From Lineus longissimus (lineage: Eukaryota; Nemertea; Pilidiophora; Heteronemertea; Lineidae), in NCBI RefSeq assembly GCF_910592395.1, contig NC_088321.1:5826001-5890000 (forward strand): a stretch of DNA of 64,000 nucleotides. The letters are read 5' to 3'. Made by a program: the position numbers and the translations under genes. The number at the start of each line of letters is the position of its first letter. Within the stretch, counting starts at the first letter, position 1. A model generated the notes under the pieces. That model saw only the letters and a list, made by a program, of their open reading frames with translations. It had not been told where the DNA came from and did no database searches. Positions 33,708-45,109 of the stretch are shown one piece after another.

Positions 33708-33979
33708 CAAACGCTTCTCTATTCTGTTCTTGTCATCCAATTTCTTAGCAACGACATCGGACTGTTTTTTTAGCTCATCTGAAAGTTCTTTCTGGTCGAT
33801 ACGGTTTTGTTCTACTTCATCGTCTTTTGGGGTTTGCTGCCCTTTTGCTTTAAGCGCTCGAAAGCGAGTAGAAAGCTCATTAGCTTCCTCAAGCTTTTTC
33901 TTAATGACGTTTTCCTTCGATTGCTGCTCTTTAAGACACTCTAACTTTGTTTCATCGTTGGATATTTTTTCTTTACGGA
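33708..33979 (-). CDS. Coiled-coil exon, probable N-terminal part of the kinase
   Basis: The 272-nt minus-strand exon lies between a TATTTCAG acceptor and a TTG|GTGAGTG donor. It encodes about 90 residues rich in Lys, Glu, Gln and Leu with heptad-like spacing (for example VIKKKLEEANEL, KELSDELKKQSDVV, KNRIEKRL) and no stop. It ends in phase 0, as the DED-like exon at 22938 begins. The charged coil would run directly into the acidic linker. It could instead belong to a separate coiled-coil gene. Confidence 0.7.
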
Positions 33980-34329
33980 CTGAAATAAAAATATTATTTC
34001 TCTATTTCTCCATTCTTCGATTATGTGTTGTGGTTTTGGCCATTTATTATTGGGGATTTTTCTGAGAGCAGGGCCAAATTGTCGCTGCATGTGAGGGGGG
34101 GGGGTTAGTTAGGTGGCGTGCTGGATAACCCATATTTTGTTACTGGGTATACATCATGTGTGCTTGGTACCTTCAGTAGATGGAAACAAGAAATATTTCA
34201 TGCTGAACAACCGTATTTAATCCACACGAGCCGATCGAGGGCCCATACCAAGAAGCAAACGTAGGCATTTTGTAATTGCCACGTAGTATCATATTCGGCG
34301 GTGTCATCCCCACCCACTCATGTTCTTAC

Positions 34330-34369
34330 CTGTCCGCAATCGCTCCCGTCGGATGCCATCAGGACTGTT
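34330..34369 (-). CDS. 40-nt micro-exon upstream of the coiled-coil exon
   Basis: A CTGTTTTCAG acceptor and a GTAAGA donor bound 40 nt encoding NSPDGIRRERLRT plus one base. That base completes the Val codon at the start of the 33979 exon (VRKEKISN), keeping the frame open. The alternative frame across the junction meets a stop. Confidence 0.6.
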
Positions 34370-35331
34370 CTGAAAACAGATATTCGACACGCAGTATATT
34401 TAACATGTTTATATTGGTTGATTGAAATTGAAATTGAAGTTAGTGATGATAACGGCAACTATTCAGAATAAGGATGTGAATATGATTAAAAATTCAGGTG
34501 CGGTCCGATAATATAACCCATTATTAATATTCCTATTTCAGCAACAGCAAACAAAGTCTGTTGGCAACCGAATGTTTATCAGTCAAGCACATTTGATTAC
34601 ATAAAGTACTTATGATGACAATGTCAGTTCAAATAAATTGACTTGTTTTGTTTTTACTGTTATTGTTTAGCTGATATTAATATCGTGATTGGATCAAAGT
34701 GGTTTGCTATTCTTTGCTGGCATATCCAGGGCACGGCTTCAACGTTTCGACAGACGCGTTGGTGCACTATAAACCGAACGAACATGTAGACTGTCTTTGG
34801 CGTTATAACTATATCTTCATTATACCATTCAATTTAATTGTTTAGACGTCATCAGCAATCTGCAATATTGCAGTGATATGAATGACAAGTACTTCCATAT
34901 CAACTTGGTTGTATCCCTCCCTTTGACTCGCGATTCACCGACTGCCCCTTCCTAACTCGTTTTATTATCCCTAACTTAACTCACTAAAAGTGTGGGGCAC
35001 ATCTGATCGATCGCATATCTTACTTCGCCTACTACAAGTCGTTATGGTCGTGGACTTCTGCTATTTCTGAAGATGATTTTCGAATCTTACAGTTATCCAC
35101 TAATTTGAGAATGAACAACTGAAATTAGCGCAAACCAATGGAGGTCAATGACGACGCTGTAAACGAACAATCCATTTCCTGATATTGCATGCGTGAAGAC
35201 TCTGTTTAATTATTATATGGCTCATTTTCACCACATGCTGCACGAGAACTTGAAAACCCACGATTAAATAAAAATTCTGGAAAGACAGATGGCTTTTCAT
35301 TTCTGAGAGCTGAACCAAGTCTTTGAAATTG
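34370..35331. other. Nothing recognised
   Basis: No supported feature. Confidence 0.3.
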
Positions 35332-35652
35332 ACAGAACATTTTCTTCCAGGTCGACTTAAAAAAACTTGTTGCGATCCGACAAAGACAGTTACAAGCTTA
35401 CTTGTATAGGTCTATTACACTTAGGATATGTAGGATAGGCCTTTCTAAAAGTTTTCATTTTCACTGCTTTATTCTTCAGAAGATCGGGCAGTGATTAAGT
35501 GAATCGAACACTTTAACTCGTTCTCATTGGTTTTCATGGACGGCACATTTCTTGTTCTTCGATACAAACACTCAAAAACCTGAACATTTTCTTCCAGGTC
35601 GACTTAAAAAAACTTGTTGCGATCCGACAAAGACAGTTACAAGCTTACTAGT
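35332..35652 (+). repeat. ~70-bp direct repeat pair
   Basis: GAACATTTTCTTCCAGGTCG through ACAGTTACAAGCTTAC is present at about 35335-35401 and again at 35582-35649, nearly identical, flanking the decayed exon copy at 35449-35583. This fits a recent local duplication. Confidence 0.75.
35449..35583 (-). pseudogene. Decayed duplicate of the 39.1 kb exon
   Basis: About 135 bases closely match 39066-39190 (shared stretches include GAAGATCGGGCAGTG and CTCATTGGTTTTCATG). Indels such as GTGATTAAGTGAATC against GTGCAGTGAATC break the frame. The two copies are 3.6 kb apart and in the same orientation, pointing to a local segmental duplication within this gene region. Confidence 0.65.
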
Positions 35653-36563
35653 TTTCCATCATTAACAGCATTCACAAAAATCGGCTTTATTATTTTCCGA
35701 CTCATTTCGCACATTTAATTTGAATACTATGGTGATCGACAAAGGTGTGCAGTCGATTATAATTTGCCGTCACTTTTACAAATATATAGTATAATTCTGT
35801 TGAAAAAGCATTACAACCCTCTGATATTTCTGGTCATGAATGGCCATGCACATAACCAGGCAAGAAAAACTTGGAGTCAAGAGTGGTTTGATCGAGTCGT
35901 TCAGAGGCGGGCTGGCCGGGGGGATTAGTGCTCCTACCATCTTATCCACTGTCTTATCGGTTGATCAAAAATACTTTCACTCTCTATTGATCGCGTCATA
36001 ACAACGTCTATATGTACGGGTGTATGTGAGTTAAATAGCAGTACTTGAGAATGAAAATGTTCCTGACATCGTGAGTTTAAGCTGCAGTGCTAGAGATTGG
36101 AATCGTTCCAGAAAATGATGAGCAGGTGACTTCGGGAAAGTTGGCACAAACTGATTGTTCCATTTTTTTTTATTAATCATGGAAAAAAGTGTTGCCAGTC
36201 GTACAGTGAAAAATATTGCAATTTGCGTGCTCATCCGGTTGGTTCAAAATGGAAGCAGCAGCTCATCGTTTAGTTCAGCAATTGTACTACCAGAGTGATG
36301 TTCTTTAATTAAGAGCAAGAAGCTCAGGGGAAACGCCTCAACATGTACATGTATGTACGTCAATAAGGATCTAACGATAAGGTGGTACAAAAAGCTCGTC
36401 CGCCTTCTTATGTGTAAGAAAAAACCTGTTCGGTCGCTTTTGGGGATTAAAGAGATCCAGTCGTGACAGAAGTCTTTATTAAGACTAGCTGAATGTGGTA
36501 AAAAATAGCTAAATTGGTGATTACTTCTTATGCAGCTCATTGGCTACATAATCAACTGGTATA
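35653..36563. other. Nothing recognised
   Basis: No supported feature. Confidence 0.3.
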
Positions 36564-36663
36564 CGGTAAAAAAAGCAACGGAAAAATGACAAGGAAAAAA
36601 AGCCCGTTAAAAAAGGCAACAAGTAATATAGGCAACGGGCTTTTTTTCCATTGCTTTTTTACC
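36564..36663. mobile_element. Short palindromic MITE
   Basis: GGTAAAAAAAGCAACGGAAAAA at the left mirrors TTTTTCCATTGCTTTTTTACC at the right, and inside are GGAAAAAAAGCCCGTT and AACGGGCTTTTTTTCC. The whole 100 bp can fold into one hairpin. Confidence 0.7.
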
Positions 36664-37349
36664 TAGATTCTAATCAACTACCTGAGGGGAACTCAAAAGT
36701 GCTAAAAGTTATAATTGGAAGCTCATACCCGCCTTCGGCTTTAGGCAGCAAGAGTGACTAGTCGCTAAATGTCAATTTTTTTACGAGATCCTTAAAGGAA
36801 ACCTATATAGCCAAACACCTTAACAATCGGTATAAAGACCTAGCATGATATCGCACATTTTTTAATTCATAAAAAGCTGTACTGAGTGTCGGACGCCGTG
36901 GCATCTCCATGACATAGTCGAATCGTTGAGTTCCGAGGGGGTTTTCGCCTGAATTGGCGACCACTCCCGATGCGAATTGGTGACAACTCGCAAAACGGGA
37001 ACTTGATCACTGATTACCTGCTTTTGTATTGGCAACTTCCCGAGATCTCACTAAGCCCTCTGGAGGGTGGGAGTTGGTGTGTTTATTGTGGGTTTAAAAT
37101 CTGTACACGTGGAGGTCCTTCAAAGGACCTATGTATACATTTTATAGTTTGCTGTTACTGATCCCGAGAGATTCATCCTTTTACGACTTTGCTACTCTAC
37201 CGATCTTTTATGTTTTATGAAATAAGACTTGGTTTGGCACTTGTTGGTATTTGTTTATCAATCTCAACTGAACTGGTGTTACTGATTGCACCAATTTATA
37301 TATCGGACGATATATTTATTGCGACTCAATGCACTGGGGTTGCGTTTAG
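36664..37349. other. Nothing recognised
   Basis: No supported feature. Confidence 0.3.
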
Positions 37350-37857
37350 ATGAAATGACCAAGGCCACTGTGCTCACCTCCCTCACAGGCGATTTATTAG
37401 ATATGATAGAAAATACCGATTACACAATTTTAGCTACCTGGCAACCAGACCGAAATTCAGCCTGCGAGGTTTAATAATAGCTAGGGCTACATATATATAT
37501 ATGTATAATATATAACCAACTTCCATGTCAATAGCTCCAGTAGTTACGGAACGTGCCACCATCGGCCAATGAACGCTAGTCAACCCCTGTGAATTTGAAA
37601 AGTGAACATGTGTAATAAAATGCCATGTACCGTCATTATATGAACCTATGATAACAATTTGGAGATGATCTGGCCCTTAGGGACATGGTAATTTTTGTCT
37701 TTTCGGGCATCGAATCGGACCGAAATTTAGTCTGCAAGGTGTCATTTTATAGTGGAACATATGCACGAAGTTTCAAGTTGATAAATCCAGTAGCTACAAC
37801 GCGTGCCTTGCTAACGGACGACGACGACGACGACAAGCTCACAACCTCTCTTGATGA
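37350..37857 (-). mobile_element. Helentron-like element, subfamily A-like, minus strand, diverged
   Basis: Read on the minus strand it has GTGAGCTTGTCGTCGTCGTC at its 5' side, GCAAGGCACGCGTTGTA and a GGAGGTGAGCACAGTGGCCT...TCATTTCAT 3' end, each one to a few changes away from the 31061 copy. The plus-strand ORF across its 3' end is therefore not a gene. Confidence 0.65.
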
Positions 37858-39024
37858 CGGGTAATGTTCATATCAAATGCATTACTGAGACTTGTTGTGA
37901 TCATTTACAAAATGTTTGTATTAATTAGTGGATAACATAACATTGGTCCGACCAAGGCAAGTAGTGCTGATTTTGATAGTTTAAGTTTAGTCTATACTCG
38001 ATTTGATTTGAAGAGGTACAGGAAGGTTTCATGTGGTTGATTGGATGCTGACTCTTGCCTGACGCAGGATACTTTCACTGTTCTTCTTATGATTGACGCT
38101 TAGGCCTGGCTAGCTCATGCCGGTCTTCATTCGATCAACGATTACCGACATTCGCAAGCGTTTCCGGATACCAAAACTTTGCCAAACTGGCAAGTCTGAT
38201 TTACATAAATGCGTCAAAAGCAAGAGGGTTAGTCAGTGGTAAACTGTTTGACGCTCCGACCCCAGCGCCACTTCAAGCCAACAAGTTACTAAAAGCGCTT
38301 CCATTCATAACCACTGGAGTGGATTTTACCGGAGCCGTGTATGATCTGAAGGAAAATACGGGCGCCGAAAATAAAGCTTACACATGTATGTCTCTTAACC
38401 TCTGCGGTGACACGCGCCGCATTTATAACTTGTAAAAAAACATTTTATAAGTATTTGGCAAGTTTGCCGACAGGCGCTCCTTGTCGGAACGCATAATTTC
38501 AGGCAATGCATCGATATATCTAGCCAAAGCGGACTAACTGCAGAAACTGTGCAAGTCTGAGGACATTATTCATATCTCACAAAACATCGCATGGCCCTGC
38601 AAATGGTTATACGACGTGTATATACGTCATATGGGCTGCAAAATATTCCTACGGAAGAAGAGACGATAGTCGACGAACGCCCTTTTATCTACGCATTTAT
38701 GGATTAAGAGACACAACCACAGTCTGACGCCGTCGCATCTATCATAAAAGGGAGGTCACTTATCTCCCTACATCACTCGATAGATGTCGATGAACAATTG
38801 GATCTTGCCTAAGAGATCAAGTGTATGGATTAACAAAATCGTGCAGATATAATACCAAGTCAAGGTCAAGGTTGTCTCTTCATTTATTTGATACCTGACT
38901 CGAGATCTCGATGATTGGTAAAATTCAACGTAACACAGTGGAATTGAAACAATAAAGTTCCTCGACACCACCGGATCATAGGAGAAAAAATAAGCCATGC
39001 AGTGAATTAATCTCTGAAGTTTAC
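37858..39024. other. Nothing recognised
   Basis: Apart from the read-through of the 39.1 kb exon frame on the minus strand, there is no supported feature. Confidence 0.3.
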
Positions 39025-39160
39025 GTAGAATTTTAGAAATAACATCCTCTGTGGATGCTAAAGTTTCTACAGTTTTCATTCTCACTATTTTATTCTTCCG
39101 AAGATCGGGCAGTGCAGTGAATCGGACACTTCCGCTCTCATTGGTTTTCATGAACGGCAT
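39025..39160 (-). CDS. Possible first coding exon, ubiquitin-fold (RA/PB1-like) start
   Basis: A minus-strand ATG at 39160 opens a frame of 45 codons ending at a CTAC|GTAAAC donor. It reads MPFMKTNESGSVRF, then KIVRMKTVET, then STEDVISKILR. The pattern 'basic strand, then T..DVI.K.L.K' resembles the first strands and helix of Ras-association or PB1 domains. Its end phase does not fit the 34369 exon directly, so an intermediate exon or a separate gene is needed. A decayed duplicate lies at 35449-35583. Confidence 0.4.
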
Positions 39161-39876
39161 GTTTTTCTTCGATACGAACACTCAAAAACTGCATCGACAA
39201 AAATATTCATAATAGTATTACTGAATATTGTCCAGACACCAAGCCTGTAAATATGGTTACATCTAATAAATGGATGCAGCCCAGGATGACTTCTTAAGTT
39301 GCGCTTTACAATATAACTTGGCTAATTGTTTCTTATCACACTTGACAAATCATTCAGTGCCATATTGCGGCGGCCGTAGTTACACCGGTATTTTCGTAAA
39401 TCTATTCCCCAACTGGTCAAAATTGGGCCGCTTTGTTCATATATTTAGTATGTTAATTGGCTGGGTTATGCCACTTGCGTGCGCTTTTAAAATATCGCTT
39501 GTATTGGTATTTTATCCGCTGTACATGCTAGGTAATATCAGTGTTTATTTTTTCATAGACCTCCGTCGTATGCACTGATCTTTATTCGTTCATCCTCAAA
39601 TTGGAAAATCACCTTCACATCAGAAATAGCGGCCGACGTCACGGCCAAGTTCAGCGCATAGCTACATGAAAAAAAACCCTGCCCAGTTTGGCAATTTGAC
39701 ACCTGCGGACGAGTAACAATTGCTTTCAGTCAGCTGAGATCGCCGTTCACTAACACGACTATCGACCAAATCGAATATTGAAAAACTTAGGCCCCAATAA
39801 GCGGAACAACGTCATTAAAACTCACCTGCACACTCGTGAACTGACGTCGGTTTCGTTAAAAGAGATTTCAAGTGAA

Positions 39877-40061
39877 GTTCACATTGCAATCTCAGAACGG
39901 TTTGAGTCAAAGCGGTTCACGAGAAACACGTACGAAGCGGTTTGTGTAGACTAGTTGGAAATTGGTTCGAAAATTTTACAGTGGGAGCACGTCAGACCGT
40001 TTTGATGTGTTAAATTGGTGTACAATGGCTCTTTAAACCGGTTTGAGATTGCAGCGTGAAC
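39877..40061. mobile_element. Small MITE-like inverted repeat
   Basis: GTTCACATTGCAATCTCA at the left and TGAGATTGCAGCGTGAAC at the right are inverted with two mismatches. Further CGGTTTGA-type motifs lie inside. It is 185 bp and non-coding. Confidence 0.6.
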
Positions 40062-41138
40062 ACGTCATATGTGGCTCAGTCAAGTGGCAAACAATTCTAC
40101 AATGATGTCAAGCTACCATCACCAAGTCAGTGCTGTCAGCTTCATATCAGAGAATTGTTCCTATGAGAATATATCGTTGACAACAGCCAGCACTTGGTAT
40201 CTGCAATACTTGGTTAGTATTATTTGAGCAGGCTCTGCCCATCACTCTCATACATAGTGCTCCGCCACCTGCCTTCGAACATGACAAAGACAATCGACTG
40301 GCTGATAGTTTTGATGACGCCTTTGCTTACCCTGAGCTGAAAGAAAGAATACAGATGTTGTATAATGTGTAAATATTTTTGTAATGTTAGCTTTTTGGCC
40401 ACAAATACGAGACTAGTTAATGCAAACGAAATCTCCGTTTCAGCGATATTGATGTGTTTGGTCAGAATGCCTAATTCATATTATGTAATGCTACATTCTT
40501 CTTATTGGGTCCCAAATTATTCTTCTTTCCGACATTCGGTAGATGCACTGGGCTATATTTTTACCAATGATAAATCCTATAGTTACTTTAATTCAATAAT
40601 ATTTTAAGTGAATAACACCTTCATTCGGTCAGTTGTTCTTATCACAGATGTTATTGTAAAACGGCCGTTCACTTTTTCTGTACAAAACTGTAATACTTAT
40701 ATCTTTCTAATGATCGATATTTCCCCATCACTCTTATAATGTCATCTGTGCCTTCAAGACGGCAATGCTGACAGACTGAATGAGAGTGAACAACATTCTT
40801 TGCGGCTCTGATCTGCTTACCATGCCATACTGAAAGAGAGAATAAAGAATTGTAACATTAACTGGTTGGTCACAAATATGAAGCAGGTCAATGCATTGAT
40901 GGTTTTAACAGTTTTAAGTTACTTTACAGATGTTTCAAAAAACCTCGTCCAAATCATGTCAGATACTCCTCATATCGGGAGGCCATGACAATGTCATTAA
41001 CTGAAATAGAGTGAGCGGCTTTTTACCTCAATATGTTTGTACTTCCCTTGTTTCATTATTAGCAAACCATACTTTGAACATTTTTTCTCTTTTTAAAATT
41101 TGGCTTTTAGTATTAGAAGTAAGAAAGACATGATTTTT
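40062..41138. other. Nothing recognised
   Basis: A/T-rich sequence without supported genes. Confidence 0.3.
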
Positions 41139-43194
41139 AGCTCAGCTGACAAAGTCAGCGGAGCTAGTAGAATAGCTGTTCAAATGGTGTCCGTCCTGCA
41201 ATCCATCCATCCATCCATCTAGGGACCCATCTGTGGACAAAATTGGACATTTCTGACCGGGAAGACCCAGCCACTTCGTTGACGGTGGTAAATTAGGAGT
41301 TGCCCAAGGTGAACTCAAAAAACGAAAAATCAGCGCGATCCGACCTATATTAAGAGAATGAGGTCATTTCGCGTTTAGATTTCTTTCCCTTTTTACCTCG
41401 GTCCACAGAGCAAATATTGATTTCAAATATGGCTGAATATTTTTTAATATTTTTTCATTTTTTACTTTTAATGGAATTAATATAGTTTTCACCGCCAGTT
41501 GGCGCTGCAGGCACATTGACTGAATTTTGGCGATTTCAAATTTGGCGGTGGCTCAACTTTTTGCAAGCAGTGCTGCTGATTGGCCGATCGATAGAAGAGA
41601 TGCCACCATTTAAAAATGGCGGTAGTCGCTGCTTCAATGAAGGTGAGTGAACTTTCTCATGTTCAATCGGTTGATACTCTTTTAATCAACATGACCATGT
41701 ACCTGAAATTTGTGAAGGTACTGCAAAGAGTCTATATAATTCAGATTTATCAATAGTTTTTTATAATATTGCGGAAATTTTGTGCACAAATTAGCGAAAG
41801 TTGGTGCTCGTCTCATGTCATTTTAGAGCGAGAAATTTGTTTCCGTCGATCTCTACCACTGAAAAATCGCTTGCATAGCTTCGAATTTTTGTGAAAATAA
41901 GTATCTGAACTTGGTTTCAAATAGTCTAGAGAGTTACCTTTGTGGTGATACATATAGTATGTGATAAATATTTGTGGAATTTGTGAAATTCGGCTTTCAA
42001 ACGTGCCGATGATGCAAGCGATCTCACGTGAATTTTGCAAGTCCTGATTTGTCGACCGGGTGTCAAGAATCACTCGCCTTAATTCAGTTCAAAGATCGAA
42101 AATAATATCTGAACTTAGTTTCAAATAGCCTACGCAATTATCATTTCGGTGATATATAATGCATGCATGTAATAATTGATTGATCTGCCTAAAACGCGCA
42201 ATTAAAACGGCGAAAGATCTTGATAAACACTCTGGTGGCGGTCGCACTAAATAACGACCGGTAGGGCCCGAAGTCTGGCGGAGAAAAAAAGGTAGCGCCC
42301 GGAGGTTGAAACGGGATTTTTATGCACTTTTAACTGTATATTTATGTTGTTTAGATGTATTTCTAACAGTTCTGTAACTTTGATGACCAAGCTTGCACCC
42401 AAAGTTGGTAAAATTGATGCTTGTTTATGGACTGCGCGAGCGACCGGAGAATTCGCCGTCGGCCATTTTGGCTACGGTCCCTGAGTTGTTGTGGTTGGCA
42501 ATTTTGCAACAAATCTCGCCATTTACGTTTGTTTTCTCCCTGTCTGGTCATTGGCCGTGAAAAAAATTATTTTGAAAGTCACATTATGACATCGTAGTAT
42601 GAATTCCACTGCAGTTTCGTTAGGCAGCAATGCTCATGTTTTTGGTTTGCAATCCTGTACTGTCTGTACACTGCGCTGTGCATGGTTGTACTGTTGGCTG
42701 TAAAAAAAGACAAAAACGATAGCCTAAGACTAAGAGGATAACTCAACAGGCCCTCATGATTCAATTGATGGACACCTTATTTGATAGTACCTCATCATTA
42801 AGTCCACTAGATCCTGTTCTGTCACATGTCGTAGACGACAGACAATTTTCAAAATGTAGTACACCACTCGCTCATCTTTAAGCCCAGCTCTCGGCTCACA
42901 TCATGTGGGCACGGTTGGCTGTTGAGTGTTATGGTTCAGTCTGTGAGACTAATTTAAAGAGGTTACACTTTTATTTTGAATTGGAAAACAGCCCACAGGA
43001 CTGACTTTTCACTGAGTAATAAGTGTGCCCTTCAAAGGTTAAGTCTCTTTCTGGATTTGCTTCCATAGATGCCTTGTTCAGGATATCATCTGACCGATGC
43101 CTGGTCAAGCACAGACTGTATCCGGTGGTGTACATTTCCCCGTCTATGTCACCCTTTTTTATTCAGTTAGTGTTAATTTCTCTTCTCTTTTTTT

Positions 43195-44389
<1,195 letters not shown>

Positions 44390-45109
44390 ACAGATTTACT
44401 GTTGTTAATTATTGCAAGAGGAGTCGTTGGCACATTTCAAGTCCAGGAAAGCACTTGCTGTTCCCACATTCAGAGTAAGGTGTGCTTACTCGTTTTACTG
44501 CTTTCCATTCCCGGAGAGCGTTATCAAATATCTGCCGCAAGGCAACAAATATCTGCCGCAAGGCGCTTCAAATATCTGCCGAAAGGCATCAAATATCTGT
44601 CACACCAATAAAGTTCATTTTGTTAACCAACTCTTTATCTTCTTTTCTTCACATACAAAAAAGACCGTCCCAAACATTTGGCTGCATCCACTTCATCAAT
44701 GTCCAGACAACAGTCGGTTCATTTGACCATTGTAAAGCACCAGGCCCCACCTCACAAAATACACTGTAATAATTATGTACCTTGTGTCCATGTGCATGTT
44801 ATTAGTTCCACCTACGCTGCATGAAGACAAGGACTCCACTCTTTGACGTCACCACACAACTCCTTGACGTCATCACACACCCCACTACTGCAACGGCAAT
44901 AGAAATGACTTTACGTCATATAGCAGGGTGACGTCAACTCAGTACTTCAGCATGCACTGATATAGCAAGAAGGTCTTCGCACCAGCACTTCTGCGTGCTA
45001 GACGTTATAGCTTCACGTTGCCTCATAATAACGGTACCGACACACACTTGGCCCTTGCCTTCACCTAGCCATTTCAGCTGAGCGCCAGGCCCTTGGGCCT
45101 CTTGTTGTT

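Larger units (their letters stand above)
1352..34369 (-). other. Locus span of a coiled-coil / DED-like / STE11-type protein kinase gene
   Basis: Nine minus-strand exons can be chained: 34369-34330, 33979-33708, 22938-22775, 22305-22175, 21078-20921, 17645-17505, 17262-17136, 13515-13320 and 1685-1352. Every junction has AG/GT borders and matching phase, and the product is about 520 residues. The order is coiled coil, DED-like segment, kinase domain, short C-terminal tail. The joins within the kinase are certain because conserved motifs are rebuilt across them (for example HRDIK|PAN and DIW|SVG). The join from the coiled-coil exon (ends in phase 0) to the DED-like exon (starts in phase 0) spans a 10.8 kb intron and is an inference. 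Introns carry several mobile elements, including a whole LINE in the last intron. The true start codon was not found; an exon upstream is missing or lies near 39.1 kb. Confidence 0.8.

Noticed and set aside
35332-35652. LTR pair
   Set aside because: The direct repeats are only ~70 bp, lack TG...CA ends, and enclose an exon duplicate instead of a retrovirus-like body.
37286-37474. Plus-strand ORF that looks like a small protein
   Set aside because: It is the reverse of the 3' end of a minus-strand Helentron-like element.
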